Source of the DNA: Pseudomonadota bacterium
GTDB lineage: Bacteria; Myxococcota_A; Polyangia; Haliangiales; Haliangiaceae
Direction of reading: 5' to 3'
Length of the DNA: 64,000 nucleotides
Assembly (NCBI GenBank): GCA_022360315.1
Contig: JAKSDA010000342.1
Location: 1-64,000, forward strand
Shown here: positions 41,085-52,200 of the stretch, in pieces
Position numbering within the stretch: the stretch's first letter is position 1
Layout of the letters: the number at the start of each line of letters is the position of its first letter
Position numbers and translations under genes: made by a program
Notes under the pieces: model-generated
What the model saw: the letters and a program-made list of their open reading frames with translations, nothing else
What the model was told of the DNA's origin: nothing
Database searches by the model: none

Positions 41085-43292
41085 GTGGCCGGTGTAATCA
41101 GGGTTTTGCTGTTAACTGCGAACTCTTTTTCGAGGGTACGAGTCGCGAGCGATAAAGAGTTTCGGGTGATCGAGGAAAGTATTCGAGTCAGCACGGCTCG
41201 TGACGATTTCGAACTTATTAATAAAGGGGCTGTGCGACCGACTGATCTGCTTCGCTACCTCAATGAGCATCAGCCCCATGTTGTCCACTTTAGTGGCCAT
41301 GGCGAGAGCTCCGAGCAGATCGTATTTGTCGACAATGAGGGGAGCCCCAAACAGATCAGCCACCAGGCGTTCGCCAAGGTATTTGAGCCATTGTGCTCGA
41401 CCACGCGGCTCGCCGTATTCAACACGTGTTTTTCGAGCACCCTGGCCAGGGCAGCGGTTCAGTACGTCGATTGTGCGATCGGGGTCCGGCGAGTCATTGA
41501 TGACGAGGCGTCCATAGAATTCTCACGTGGTTTTTATCTCGCATTGGGCTATGGCTACCCGGTCGGGGTGGCATTCGAGCAAGGAGTTCAGGCTCTGCGG
41601 TTACATGGCATTGCCGAGGAGCAGATCCCCGATCTACACGTGAGACGTGACATCGATCCGTACAAGATCCACCTGGTGCAGCACAAGGTATCAGGGGACA
41701 GCAAGTCGCCCACGGTTCGGTGTTCGGTCAGAGATGGTGTTCAGTGCACTGGATCGGTGTCTCCTGTAGAGGACAATGCCTCATCTCCGCGTACCACACC
41801 GGATCCGCCGGCCCAGTTGTCCGTCTGTCGCACCGGCGGGGAAGCCCCGAAGGTGATCATTGAAGAATATCTTGGCTGTGTACTCAACGTCGAATTCAAT
41901 CGCCCGATGCGTCTTGCCGCCCAGGATATTTTGCGCCAGCTGATCAGCGAGCGAGGAGTTTGCCAGATGCAGCTCCACGAAGCGCTGATCGACGAGGTCA
42001 GCAGGCGACACAAAGAGCAAGTGGTCGCCCAGGTACTCGAAGCGTTGCGGGCAAGGCATTTGCTGGACAGAGTGGAACTGGGCGATGGAACACGCGCTTG
42101 GAAGATCACCCATGAGACATTGGTTCCAGCTGTTCTGTCATGGGTCGAACTGCATAGTTTGTTGCGCCAGCGAGTCAGGGCATTGGTCATTTATCATCTG
42201 GGTCGCTCGCGTCCCAACGCGCCGAGTTTGCTCACCCGCAGCGAACTTCGGGAGGTTCGCGATCAAGAGGGCATCATCGAAGAACTCGCCGGCCAGGGGC
42301 CGACTGACCGCCACCGCTTTCGTTGGTTTCTGGATCCCCACGATCTGATCCGACGCTCGCAATGGACGATTCGCACCCGCTTTGGTACGGCTTTCGCGTT
42401 GTTGGTTTTCCTGGCCACAACGTCGACATGGTGCCTCTGGCAATGGCATTGCGACCAAGTGCTGCGCAAGGCCAACATCGGCCGTGTGAGCCTGACACTG
42501 AGAGTATTCGACTGGGATCAGCTGAACCAGCAGCCTCGTTTCTTGCCAGCCGGAGCATTTCCCCACCTAACTGTGACTCTCTACGATCCCGACCCGGAAA
42601 GGCCGAACAGTCCCGGTAATCCGGTCAGGGGAGCCAAGTATCGCTGGGACGAGACAAGGGCGACCGGACAATCCGACCCCGAGCGCACCATGATCATCGA
42701 AGCGCGCGGTGGTCGCGCGTTTCTGCGCATCGGTGGTCGCGGTCGCAATGGGCGGGGGTGCCCGCCGTCGTGGATCAAGGTCAGCTGGCTGCCGGGCTAT
42801 GCTGAGCGAAGACGCGAGCCGATCCCCGAGTTGTCCCTGATCGTGCCGAGCTGTGCCACCACGCTTGCCAGGTCAATCGAGATTCCCGGTGGTGTTTTCT
42901 ACAAATCTGGCCCCGGCAATCCACCGCTCGAAGACCCCAGCAATATGGAGCCCGAAACGCTGGTCAACCTAGCGACATTCTGGATCGACGACAACGAGGT
43001 CACCAAGGCCGAGTATCGAGCATTTGTCCAGCTTTCTCCGGTAACTGGGCGAAAACTCCCCCGATATCCGGCGATCTTGAGCCAGGTGGTGGGAGAAAAA
43101 CACCCGATCACTGCGCTCACGTGGCAAGAATCGCGCGAGTATTGCCGATTCCTCGGCAAGGATTTGCCGACCAGCGCACAGTGGGAGAAAGCGGCTCGAG
43201 GCGGCATAGAACTCGGCCCGGGCAGACCGAACCCCATCCGCGCCGCAATTTGCCCTGGGGCATCGAAGAACACCCCACTTCGGCCAATCTGA
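41085..43292 (+). CDS. CHAT - STAND-type winged helix - TM - FGE-like multidomain protein (5' part of a frameshifted gene)
   Basis: 735 residues from GTG 41085. Residues 1-190 are a CHAT (caspase-like) domain: RVLLLTANSFSRVRVASDKE, PHVVHFSGHGESSEQ (His72) and LAVFNTCFSSTLA (Cys115). After a linker, residues about 260-430 resemble the winged-helix end of STAND proteins (QVLEALRARHLLDRVELGDG, WKITHETLVPAVLSWV), but there is no P-loop. A single membrane helix (about 431-450, FGTAFALLVFLATTSTWCLW) precedes a beta domain and, from about 598, a formylglycine-generating-enzyme/SUMF1 fold (IEIPGGVFYKSGPGN, WIDDNEVTKAEYRAF, ALTWQESREYCRFLGKDLPT, QWEKAARGG). The FGE domain is cut off near 43240 and continues in another frame. 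The layout, cytosolic CHAT with the FGE part outside, suggests signal transduction. Confidence 0.8.
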   Translation: MAGVIRVLLLTANSFSRVRVASDKEFRVIEESIRVSTARDDFELINKGAVRPTDLLRYLNEHQPHVVHFSGHGESSEQIVFVDNEGSPKQISHQAFAKVFEPLCSTTRLAVFNTCFSSTLARAAVQYVDCAIGVRRVIDDEASIEFSRGFYLALGYGYPVGVAFEQGVQALRLHGIAEEQIPDLHVRRDIDPYKIHLVQHKVSGDSKSPTVRCSVRDGVQCTGSVSPVEDNASSPRTTPDPPAQLSVCRTGGEAPKVIIEEYLGCVLNVEFNRPMRLAAQDILRQLISERGVCQMQLHEALIDEVSRRHKEQVVAQVLEALRARHLLDRVELGDGTRAWKITHETLVPAVLSWVELHSLLRQRVRALVIYHLGRSRPNAPSLLTRSELREVRDQEGIIEELAGQGPTDRHRFRWFLDPHDLIRRSQWTIRTRFGTAFALLVFLATTSTWCLWQWHCDQVLRKANIGRVSLTLRVFDWDQLNQQPRFLPAGAFPHLTVTLYDPDPERPNSPGNPVRGAKYRWDETRATGQSDPERTMIIEARGGRAFLRIGGRGRNGRGCPPSWIKVSWLPGYAERRREPIPELSLIVPSCATTLARSIEIPGGVFYKSGPGNPPLEDPSNMEPETLVNLATFWIDDNEVTKAEYRAFVQLSPVTGRKLPRYPAILSQVVGEKHPITALTWQESREYCRFLGKDLPTSAQWEKAARGGIELGPGRPNPIRAAICPGASKNTPLRPI

Positions 43293-43570
43293 AAGGCGAT
43301 AGTGATGGATACGAACACATCGCACCAATCGACGCGTTTCCGCGCGATACCAGCCCCTATGGAGTCAAAAACATGGCTGGAAATGCCCAGGAATGGGTGC
43401 TCGACAAGCGCGAAGATGGCTTCACTGTCGTGCGGGGCGGTGACGCGTATGTGACAGAAAGGCTGTCCGACGCGTATTTTCTGAGTTACGAAAACGCTCG
43501 AGATTCACGTCGCTTCATGCATTTTGGACTGGGCTTCCGATGCGCCTTGACGCCGGCCACACAGCGATAA
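43230..43570 (+). pseudogene. C-terminal part of the FGE-like domain, in the -1 frame
   Basis: From about 43240 a different frame carries the missing rest of the FGE fold: NLPWGIEEHPTSANLKGD (the family's PWG...AN motif), PYGVKNMAGNAQEWVLD (the GN-x-x-EW motif), TVVRGGDAYVT and GLGFRCAL (the RGG and GFR motifs). With the upstream part it would make one protein of about 828 residues ending at 43570. A one-base deletion in the genome or the sequence, or a -1 ribosomal frameshift, would explain this. Typical catalytic Cys residues of a true FGE are not evident, so the domain is more likely a binding module. Confidence 0.75.
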
Positions 43571-43672
43571 ATGCTGCCCGCACATTCAAAAGACCCCGAG
43601 TTCCGCTTTGACGAAGATACCGATTGTCGTATCCGAATCCCCAGCAATCCAAATCCGATCAGGGCAACTCGA

Positions 43673-44659
43673 TCAGGACGGGCGGAGCAAAATTTTGCGG
43701 ATGCCCGGTCGAGCGGCGTGGTTAAACGCGGCCAGCCCCTCGCTCAGCGGATATTCGCCGTCAATCAGTGCATCGAGGTCGATCACCCGGTCCTCGAGCA
43801 GGCGCAGCGCCGGAGCGAATGGACCGCATCGCGAGCCGACGACTCGGATTTCGGCCACCACGATCTCGGTGAGGTCAAAAGGACGACTCGGCCGACCCGC
43901 GTCCGGCCGAGTCGCTGCCGCGTAGGTGCTCTTGAGGACCAGTGTCCCCCGCGGCCGCACCAGACGAATCGCTTCGGCAAATCCAGCCGGGTCACCCGTC
44001 GCCTCGACGACTAGATCGAATGAGCTGTTACCCGCCTCGCCGGTCAGATCGCTGTGCAATCGCCAGGTCCCGGCCAGGGCCAGTGACTCGGACCGCCGTC
44101 CGATCACCGTGACCCGGGTGCCGCCAAGCGACAGAACCCTGGCCGCCAGCATGCCCAGGCGTCCCGGGCCCACCACTGCGGCACGCTGATCGGGACGCAC
44201 TGCCACTTGTTCGCGAATCCGCAGGGCAGCAGCCAGAGGCTCGGCAAATACAGCGTGCTCGTCGGGCACATTGTCCGGTATCCGATGGAGATTAAACGCC
44301 GGTATCACCACCTGGTCGGCAAAGACACCGTCGCGGCCGAGGATGCCGATGACGGTCCGGCGCGCACAGTGCTCGGGACCGTCGCGTCGGCAAACCGCAC
44401 ACTGATTGCAGCCCACGTTGATCGAGGCGGTCACTCGCCTTCCCACCTGGGCCGGATCGGATGCCCACTCGACCCGGCCGACAAATTCATGGCCCAGTAC
44501 GCCGCAAAAACCACCCTTGTAGCCCCGTACCATTTCTAGATCGGTACCGCAGATTCCGGCTCGGTCGACTCCGATCAGCACCTCGTCCGGCCCGGGCTCG
44601 GGTGAAGCGATATCGGTCCGCAAACGCAGCTCGCCGTCTTCGAGATAAAGCCCCCGCAT
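43673..44659 (-). CDS. Zinc-dependent MDR alcohol/sugar dehydrogenase
   Basis: 328 residues of the medium-chain dehydrogenase family. It has the catalytic zinc ligands AGICGTDLE and GHEFVGRVE, a structural zinc loop with four Cys (GCNQCAVCRRDGPEHCARR), and a Rossmann motif GPGRLGMLAARVLS. The Cys-rich loop and the length are typical of glucose, sorbitol or threonine dehydrogenase relatives; the substrate cannot be set from sequence. It lies 52 bases from polX on the same strand, downstream of it, and converges with the CHAT island. Base composition is again normal for the genome. Confidence 0.9.
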   Translation of the reverse strand: MRGLYLEDGELRLRTDIASPEPGPDEVLIGVDRAGICGTDLEMVRGYKGGFCGVLGHEFVGRVEWASDPAQVGRRVTASINVGCNQCAVCRRDGPEHCARRTVIGILGRDGVFADQVVIPAFNLHRIPDNVPDEHAVFAEPLAAALRIREQVAVRPDQRAAVVGPGRLGMLAARVLSLGGTRVTVIGRRSESLALAGTWRLHSDLTGEAGNSSFDLVVEATGDPAGFAEAIRLVRPRGTLVLKSTYAAATRPDAGRPSRPFDLTEIVVAEIRVVGSRCGPFAPALRLLEDRVIDLDALIDGEYPLSEGLAAFNHAARPGIRKILLRPS

Positions 44660-44711
44660 CTTGTTCTTTTTTGCCTCTCGGTTGGGCGATCGGCCCGGCC
44701 TCCCGTTCGGC

Positions 44712-46454
<1,743 letters not shown>

Positions 46455-46899
46455 CGACGCAGTGTATCGTCCGAGCCTCCGGTTGTAACCGCGCAGAAAG
46501 CAAATTCCTCTCTCGGCCCTGGCCGCGAAAAGGTGCAATCTGCCGGTGCCCCGGCGTATACGGTCAGGCCAGCGTCCGAGGTGGCGTCACATCTCGAAGA
46601 AGCAGACATCTCGGTCGACCCGATGCGCGACCAGTACACGACCTGGACCCACAGTCGCCTCGCGCTGCGCCACGTCGCCGAGACCGACAGGCCAGGCCAA
46701 GGATCGCCCGACCCCGAACACGATCCGTTTGCCCGGCCCGGTAGCTCGTTGTGGCAAACCTTTGACGTTGTACTGAATGCTACCTACTTTTGAGTTGTAG
46801 CTATTGCACTGGCCATTTTTGGCCGAGCCAAAGGCTGAACCGCGCATCAGCGGGCGAGGCGGCGGTTGTACTGTCAGACCCGTTCTGTAGAGTACGGAT
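46455..46899. other. Intergenic region between divergent polX and an XRE regulator
   Basis: 445 bases with no recognisable coding content; overlapping frames on both strands look like chance. It should contain the promoters of both genes. No reliable promoter, repeat or hairpin was identified. Confidence 0.5.
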
Positions 46900-47328
46900 A
46901 TGCCTATCATGAGGGAGCCGACATCCCAAGCGGTTAGAAACGAACTGGGTTCGACGATTGGCAGTGCCGCTCGCCAGGCCCGCGAGTCCATGCAACTCAC
47001 CCAAGAGGACATCAGCGATCTACTCGGTTTGAGCAGCGAATTTTACGCTCGTATCGAGCGCGGTCACGGACTGCCCAGCATCCAAACTCTGCGCAAGATG
47101 GCGGTGATGCTGCAGGTCGAGGCCGATGTGCTCCTGGGCATAAAGCAGGCTGACTTAGGACAGAATTTCGACTCGGGAGCAGAGACGGTAGCAAATCAGA
47201 GTATCGAATTCGAGCGGCCTGAGCTGAGGAGGCTGGTCAGGCGCCTGCGCCGGGCCAGTCCGACGACCCTGCGAGTGGTCGAGAAGTTTCTGCGCGAGCT
47301 GGACCGCGTCGAGCGGTCGATCCAGTGA
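46900..47328 (+). CDS. XRE-family DNA-binding regulator
   Basis: 142 residues. A helix-turn-helix domain spans residues about 20-80 (GSAARQARESMQLTQEDISD, LLGLSSEFYARIERGHGLPS, LRKMAVMLQVEADVLLG). The C-terminal 60 residues are helical and charged (ELRRLVRRLRRASPTTLRVV), perhaps a dimer helix. Starts at 46900 or 46909 are both possible. It converges with the M20 gene, 9 bases apart. Targets unknown. Confidence 0.9.
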   Translation: MPIMREPTSQAVRNELGSTIGSAARQARESMQLTQEDISDLLGLSSEFYARIERGHGLPSIQTLRKMAVMLQVEADVLLGIKQADLGQNFDSGAETVANQSIEFERPELRRLVRRLRRASPTTLRVVEKFLRELDRVERSIQ

Positions 47329-47337
47329 AGCACCGCG

Positions 47338-48534
47338 TCATGTCACCGGGCCTACATTGTTCGACTCGGCGAACTCGCGTTTGACTTCGGCCAACAGGCT
47401 ATCGTCTTCGAGCAAGTCGGCGATCGTGCGGGCCATGGCTTTTGCGGCGACGAGCATGGTATCGATGCCGCGCTTGCTCTTGGCGAACTCGGCAAAGCGG
47501 CGTTCGTGGCACATGGTTTCACCCTGGTCGCAGATAGCCAGGCAGGGGTGAATCGAGGGTATTGCGTGGCTGATGTCTCCCATATCGGTGGAGCCGTTTC
47601 CCGCGCGTGCGTCGCTCAGCCTGGCAGTGCGGCCGAGCTCTTCGAGGGCAGTGCCGAAGCGGCGGGCCATGGCCAGGTTGGATCGCAGGTCGCGATATCC
47701 CCGGCGCGGTATGATCTCGACCTCGACGCCACAGGCGAGCGCAGCGCCTCTGGCGCAGCGTTCCACGATCGCCCGCACTCGCTCGAGTTCGTCCTGTTCT
47801 CGGGCGCGGACGCTGAACTGGCAGGCGGCATGTTCGGGGATGATGTTGACAGCTTGACCGCCGTCGGTGATGAAACCGTGCACCCGTACTCCGTCGCGAA
47901 AGTGAACCCGTTGCGAGTCGACCAGGCGGAATGTGTCCATGCACGCAGTGAGAGCGCTCTGACCATCCCACGGCGCCACGGCGGCATGGGACGGCTTGCC
48001 GACAAATTTCATATCCAGCCACAGGCAGGCCAGCGACCGATGAGCCAGGATGTCCCGATCGAACGGATGGTACATCATGGCGGCGTCGACGCCATCGAAT
48101 ACGTTGGCTTCGAGCAATTCGATCTTGCCGCCTCCGCCCTCCTCGGCGGGGGTGCCGATGAACCGTACGGTTCCGGCCAGGTCCTCGGCGTGGCGGACCA
48201 GTGCCAGGAATGCTCCCACTGCGCCCGCAGCGATGAGGTTGTGGCCGCACGCGTGACCGATCTCGGGCAGAGCGTCATATTCGGCGAGCACGGCGATTGT
48301 CGGGCCGGCGCCGGCACCGATCTCGGCGTTGAGAGCTGTGGCCAGGCCCCCGGTGCCGCGCTCCACGCGCACGCCGCTGTGGCGCTCCACAGTGTCGGCG
48401 ATCCATGCTGCAGCTTTGTGTTCCTCGAAGCGGAGTTCGGGATTCTCGTGAATCTGCACAGCGAGGTCGCGAAGCACGTCGCTCAAGCTGTCGACGGCAT
48501 GATCCAGAGAGGAGCGATCGAGCGGCATGACCAC
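47338..48534 (-). CDS. M20-family amidohydrolase/metallopeptidase
   Basis: 398 residues of the M20D/amidohydrolase type (IAA-amino-acid hydrolase, aminobenzoyl-glutamate hydrolase relatives). It has the metal motif HACGHNLIAAGAVG, the catalytic GTPAEEGGGGKIEL, a lid domain with VHGFITDGGQAVNIIPEHAA, and near the end GSTDMGDISHAIPSIHPCLA. It hydrolyses an amide or peptide bond of a small substrate, using a di-zinc centre. The short lid and HACGH pattern support amidohydrolase over carboxypeptidase. It is divergent from the MaoC gene, with a tandem repeat between. Confidence 0.93.
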   Translation of the reverse strand: MVMPLDRSSLDHAVDSLSDVLRDLAVQIHENPELRFEEHKAAAWIADTVERHSGVRVERGTGGLATALNAEIGAGAGPTIAVLAEYDALPEIGHACGHNLIAAGAVGAFLALVRHAEDLAGTVRFIGTPAEEGGGGKIELLEANVFDGVDAAMMYHPFDRDILAHRSLACLWLDMKFVGKPSHAAVAPWDGQSALTACMDTFRLVDSQRVHFRDGVRVHGFITDGGQAVNIIPEHAACQFSVRAREQDELERVRAIVERCARGAALACGVEVEIIPRRGYRDLRSNLAMARRFGTALEELGRTARLSDARAGNGSTDMGDISHAIPSIHPCLAICDQGETMCHERRFAEFAKSKRGIDTMLVAAKAMARTIADLLEDDSLLAEVKREFAESNNVGPVT

Positions 48535-48558
48535 AGGGTACGCGAGAACGGTGAGTCT

Positions 48559-48613
48559 GCAAGGTGAGTCTACACAGCTTGCAAGGTGAGTCTACACAGC
48601 TTGCAAGGTGAGT
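48559..48613. repeat. 22-bp tandem repeat, about 2.5 copies
   Basis: GCAAGGTGAGTCTACACAGC plus TT at 48559-48580 and 48581-48602, then half a copy to 48613. It lies in the intergenic region between the divergent M20 and MaoC genes, where regulators might bind. Confidence 0.9.
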
Positions 48614-48668
48614 GGGCGAGCATTGTCTGTGCGGACAGCGCGTGCATACCTGTTATGCTCCCCAGGTC

Positions 48669-49079
48669 ATGAACGTCAAGGTTGGTCAAAAAGCGAGCCG
48701 CTCGATGACTCTGACTGCCGAGCATGTGCAGAAATACGCTGAGATCACAGGCGACTACAATCCTCTCCATTTCGACAAGTCATTCGCAGCGCAGACCAAA
48801 TTCGGCAAACTCGTGGTCCAGGGTGGGATCACGACAGGCATTCTGAACGCATTGGTTGCGATGGACATGCCCGGCCCCGGGACTGTCTTTCTGAGCCACG
48901 ATTGGAAATTTGTGGCGCCGGTGTATATTGGAGATACCATCACCGGTGAAGCCGAAGTGATGAGCGTGCACGCGACAAAACCGGTTACCCAGCTCAATGT
49001 GCGTATCACGAGGCAGACCGGCGAGGTCGTCCTGGCCGGCGAGGCATGGTGCTACACGTTCGAAGTGGCCGGCAAGTAG
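48669..49079 (+). CDS. MaoC-family dehydratase (hot-dog fold)
   Basis: 136 residues from ATG 48669. It is a single hot-dog domain of the MaoC/(R)-specific enoyl-CoA hydratase family. The catalytic region ITGDYNPLHFDKSFAAQTKF holds the Asp and His that hydrate trans-2-enoyl-CoA, followed by VVQGGITTGILNALVAMDMP and KFVAPVYIGDTITGEAEV. It may feed fatty-acid or polyhydroxyalkanoate metabolism; the exact substrate is unknown. No partner gene is adjacent. The following 214 bases to the tamB end hold no gene. Confidence 0.92.
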   Translation: MNVKVGQKASRSMTLTAEHVQKYAEITGDYNPLHFDKSFAAQTKFGKLVVQGGITTGILNALVAMDMPGPGTVFLSHDWKFVAPVYIGDTITGEAEVMSVHATKPVTQLNVRITRQTGEVVLAGEAWCYTFEVAGK

Positions 49080-49293
49080 AGCCAGTAGTGTCCTCAAACA
49101 CAGTTTCGGGAATCCTGGGGGATATTGAATCCATTTTTGCTCAGCGTGTATTTGGCGAAGCGAGGTAGCTCCGCCGAGACCGACAACCGAGACCGCAACC
49201 TCATCGGGGCGGTTGGCTCTCAACCCGGCCGGCCCGGCCAGGAGGTGATTTTGTCGGACAGGGATACCGGCCTGGCCGGGGTGAGATTGTGGT

Positions 49294-52200
49294 TCAAAAG
49301 CGGATACGCCATAGTAGGTCGAATCCGCCGATATCGTCGCCTCCATAGTGGCTCTCGAGCAGCAGGTTGCGGCGTAGCCGCCAGCGCAGGGTGGCCTCGT
49401 TGCGGTTTTGTCGGGCTTTGGGCTCGCTGCGATAGCGGTAGCCGAGAAGCACGTTGCGACTGAGCCAGCGCCCGATGGCCAGGCCGTCGGGATAAATGCG
49501 TACGACGTCGAGCCGCACAGGCAGCTTCTTGCGCAAATCGCGAAACATATCAGCGCCGGCGGTTACCGTGGCATAGGCGATCGATGCGGCATCCTCGGGG
49601 GGCAAACCGTGCATGATGGCCAGAACAGTGGTCTCATCGGCCGGGGGATCGGATTTTGGCTGGATTTTCGGCGACACCAGCGTACCGCTTATCTCGAGCG
49701 TGACCGTGGCGTCGGGAAACTCGCGGACCAGCCTGGCGTCGACGGCCGGGACAAGTGAGCGGCCCTCCCAGGTGAATACGCCGGTGTCGATGCGATACTT
49801 GAGGTCAAAAACCGACGCCTCACCGCGAACGGTTGTCAGACCGCCGTCGATGGCAACCAGTTTCCAGTCGCGAAACTCGAGATCGAGCGTCGGATTGCTC
49901 GTGACCAGCGCAGTGACCTCATCGTCGGCCTCGAAGATGACCCTGATACCAGCTGTCACACCTCGCATTCGTCGCGGTCCCGCGATACGCAGTCGAATGA
50001 TGCGAATGGGATTGGCCCACTGTGTACCTCCATGGCCACTTCCCGGGTCGATTCCCGGTGTGTTGATCGACAGGGTTTCGGCGCCGGCTGTGCCTGACTC
50101 TCGAGCATCGGGTGCGATCCGGTCGGCCGGTCGATCGCCGTCACTGAATACGACGTCTTCGAGCTCGCCGACGCGCTGCAGCGAGTTTCCGGCTTCGCGA
50201 ATATTCACCCGAGCTCCCTGTTGCACGGCCAGATGCGCATCGATTTCGCCGTCTTTGTAGCCGCCCAGGATCTCTGCGCGACCCGATGTGGCAGCCGCAT
50301 ACTCGGGCCAGATCAGAGCGAGCTCGGCACAACGAATGCTGCCGCGGAATCTTCGCGGAATCGAATTGACGAGATCGATGCGACCGTTTGCCCACAGGCG
50401 ACCCCGATCGATGTACCCGGCCAGTCTGCGTACGGCGATGCGATCTGCCGCCACTTCGAACCTGGCCGAGATGCCGTGGACGCGCCGGCTGCCGGCTGCC
50501 AGCCAGATGGCTCCATCGCGCAACTCGACCGTACCCGAGACAATCGGTCGATCGGGATTTCCCGTAAGCTCGAGGTCGGCGTCGACCTCGCCGCCGACCC
50601 CGGCAAGTATGCTCGGGCCTTTTTCGGCAAATACCCGGGCAAACGACAGATCGAGGCCGCGAGCCCGCAGATCGAAATCGAGTTGCGAGTCCCGGCCGGG
50701 ATAATAGCCACCAACCGCTCGCACGGTGCCGCCGTCCGACTGATCGACACGGATCTCGCCAGCCGCGGCCCGGCGTGAGATCTCGCCGGCGAACGCGATT
50801 CGCGCCAGGGATACGCCGAGTAGAGAAGGATCCGCGATTCTGGTGTCTTTTGTCGCAAAAACCGGATTTGCCGCTTGCCCGGTGACCGCAACACGGCCGG
50901 AAAGTCGGCCGCGAGGGATAGCCTGATGAGGTCCGGCGCGGGGCGGGGAGAAGCGATCGGTATCCAGCCAGCCAGTAGCGAAAAGTCGCGCCACATCGAG
51001 GTCGTCAAACACGAGCTCGGCCTGTATCGATGCACTGCCAACCAGCGCGGCAGGGTCGTGTGCTCGCTCTTGCCACAGGCTGGACAGAGCCACGGCCAGG
51101 GTTCCGGTGCCCGAGGTGAGCCGGGATCCATCGTGATTCAGCACGGCCTGGCCGGTCAAGCCGTCTTCGCGCCAGACCCCGGAAAACTGGCCACTGAGCC
51201 CGCGATACACCCGTCGGCCAGCTTTGACGGTACTGTCGGCCACGGTGAGGGCGATGTGGAGCTCGCTGTCGCTGTCCTGGCGGGACAGCTCGACCACACC
51301 GCCGACTCGACCGAGGATGGGAAAACTCTCGCCCACAATGGCCTGGACCGAGGATAGCTCCACCTCTGTGGCCGCAATGCGAACTCTGCGTGCGTCGCGG
51401 AGCTCGACCTGGCGCCAGGCCACCGGGTCGAATAGCGAGACCGGCGGGGTCAGATCGAGGTTCACTGCCAGCTGGCTGGCGCTGCCGGGTTCGCGCAAGG
51501 AGGCGTCGAGCTGCAGTCGCCGTCCGTGGAGATCGATCCGCAAAGAGCCCTCGATCGAGGGCGCTCCATCGCGCCAGGTCAGCTCTCGAAACTCGGCGTC
51601 GCCTGCGATTTTCCAGGTTTTGCCCTCGCGGTAGATACGGGCCAGTCCGCTGGCCTGACCGGTGAGACGGATATCGAATAGCCGGGCGACGGTCGCCAGA
51701 TCGAGTGAGGTGATGCCGACCAGAAGCTCGTCGCGGCCCGCCTTGCCAACGCGGTCGGTGATTCGATCGATGGCCACCGCGCCGTCTACCGAAAACTGTC
51801 CCGCCGACGAGACAGCGACGATTTGGTCAATACGCAAGCGGCCCCGTGGCCGCCTGGTCACGGTTCCACCCCGACCTCGCCACATCAAACCATTGCTGGA
51901 CACCTGGTACTCGCCCATGGCAATGCGCTGCCAGCGCCAGCTCTCCCGATCCAAGGTGATGGTCGCCCGGGTGTCGGCCCACTCGATCACGGCTGTGCGA
52001 CTGCCCGCAACGATGTTGGCGTCAGTTGCCGTGGCGTCGATTGTAGCCGCGATACGACTGCCGCGATCGAATACTGTTCCGTCCAGGACCAGGCGGCCGA
52101 TGCGATGATTGTGTCGATTCGCATGAGCTGCGCGCAGCCGGACCCGGGTGGTGGCGGGAAGCCGGCCACGGAAAAGATCGGCAAGGTGGACCCGGGATGT

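Noticed and set aside
43215..43300. Programmed -1 frameshift in the CHAT-FGE gene
   Set aside because: No slippery heptamer or following hairpin was recognised; a mutation or sequence error is simpler.
41085..43570. Target of a diversity-generating retroelement (FGE/C-lectin-like tail)
   Set aside because: FGE-like tails are common DGR targets, but no reverse transcriptase, template repeat or adenine-variable region was seen.
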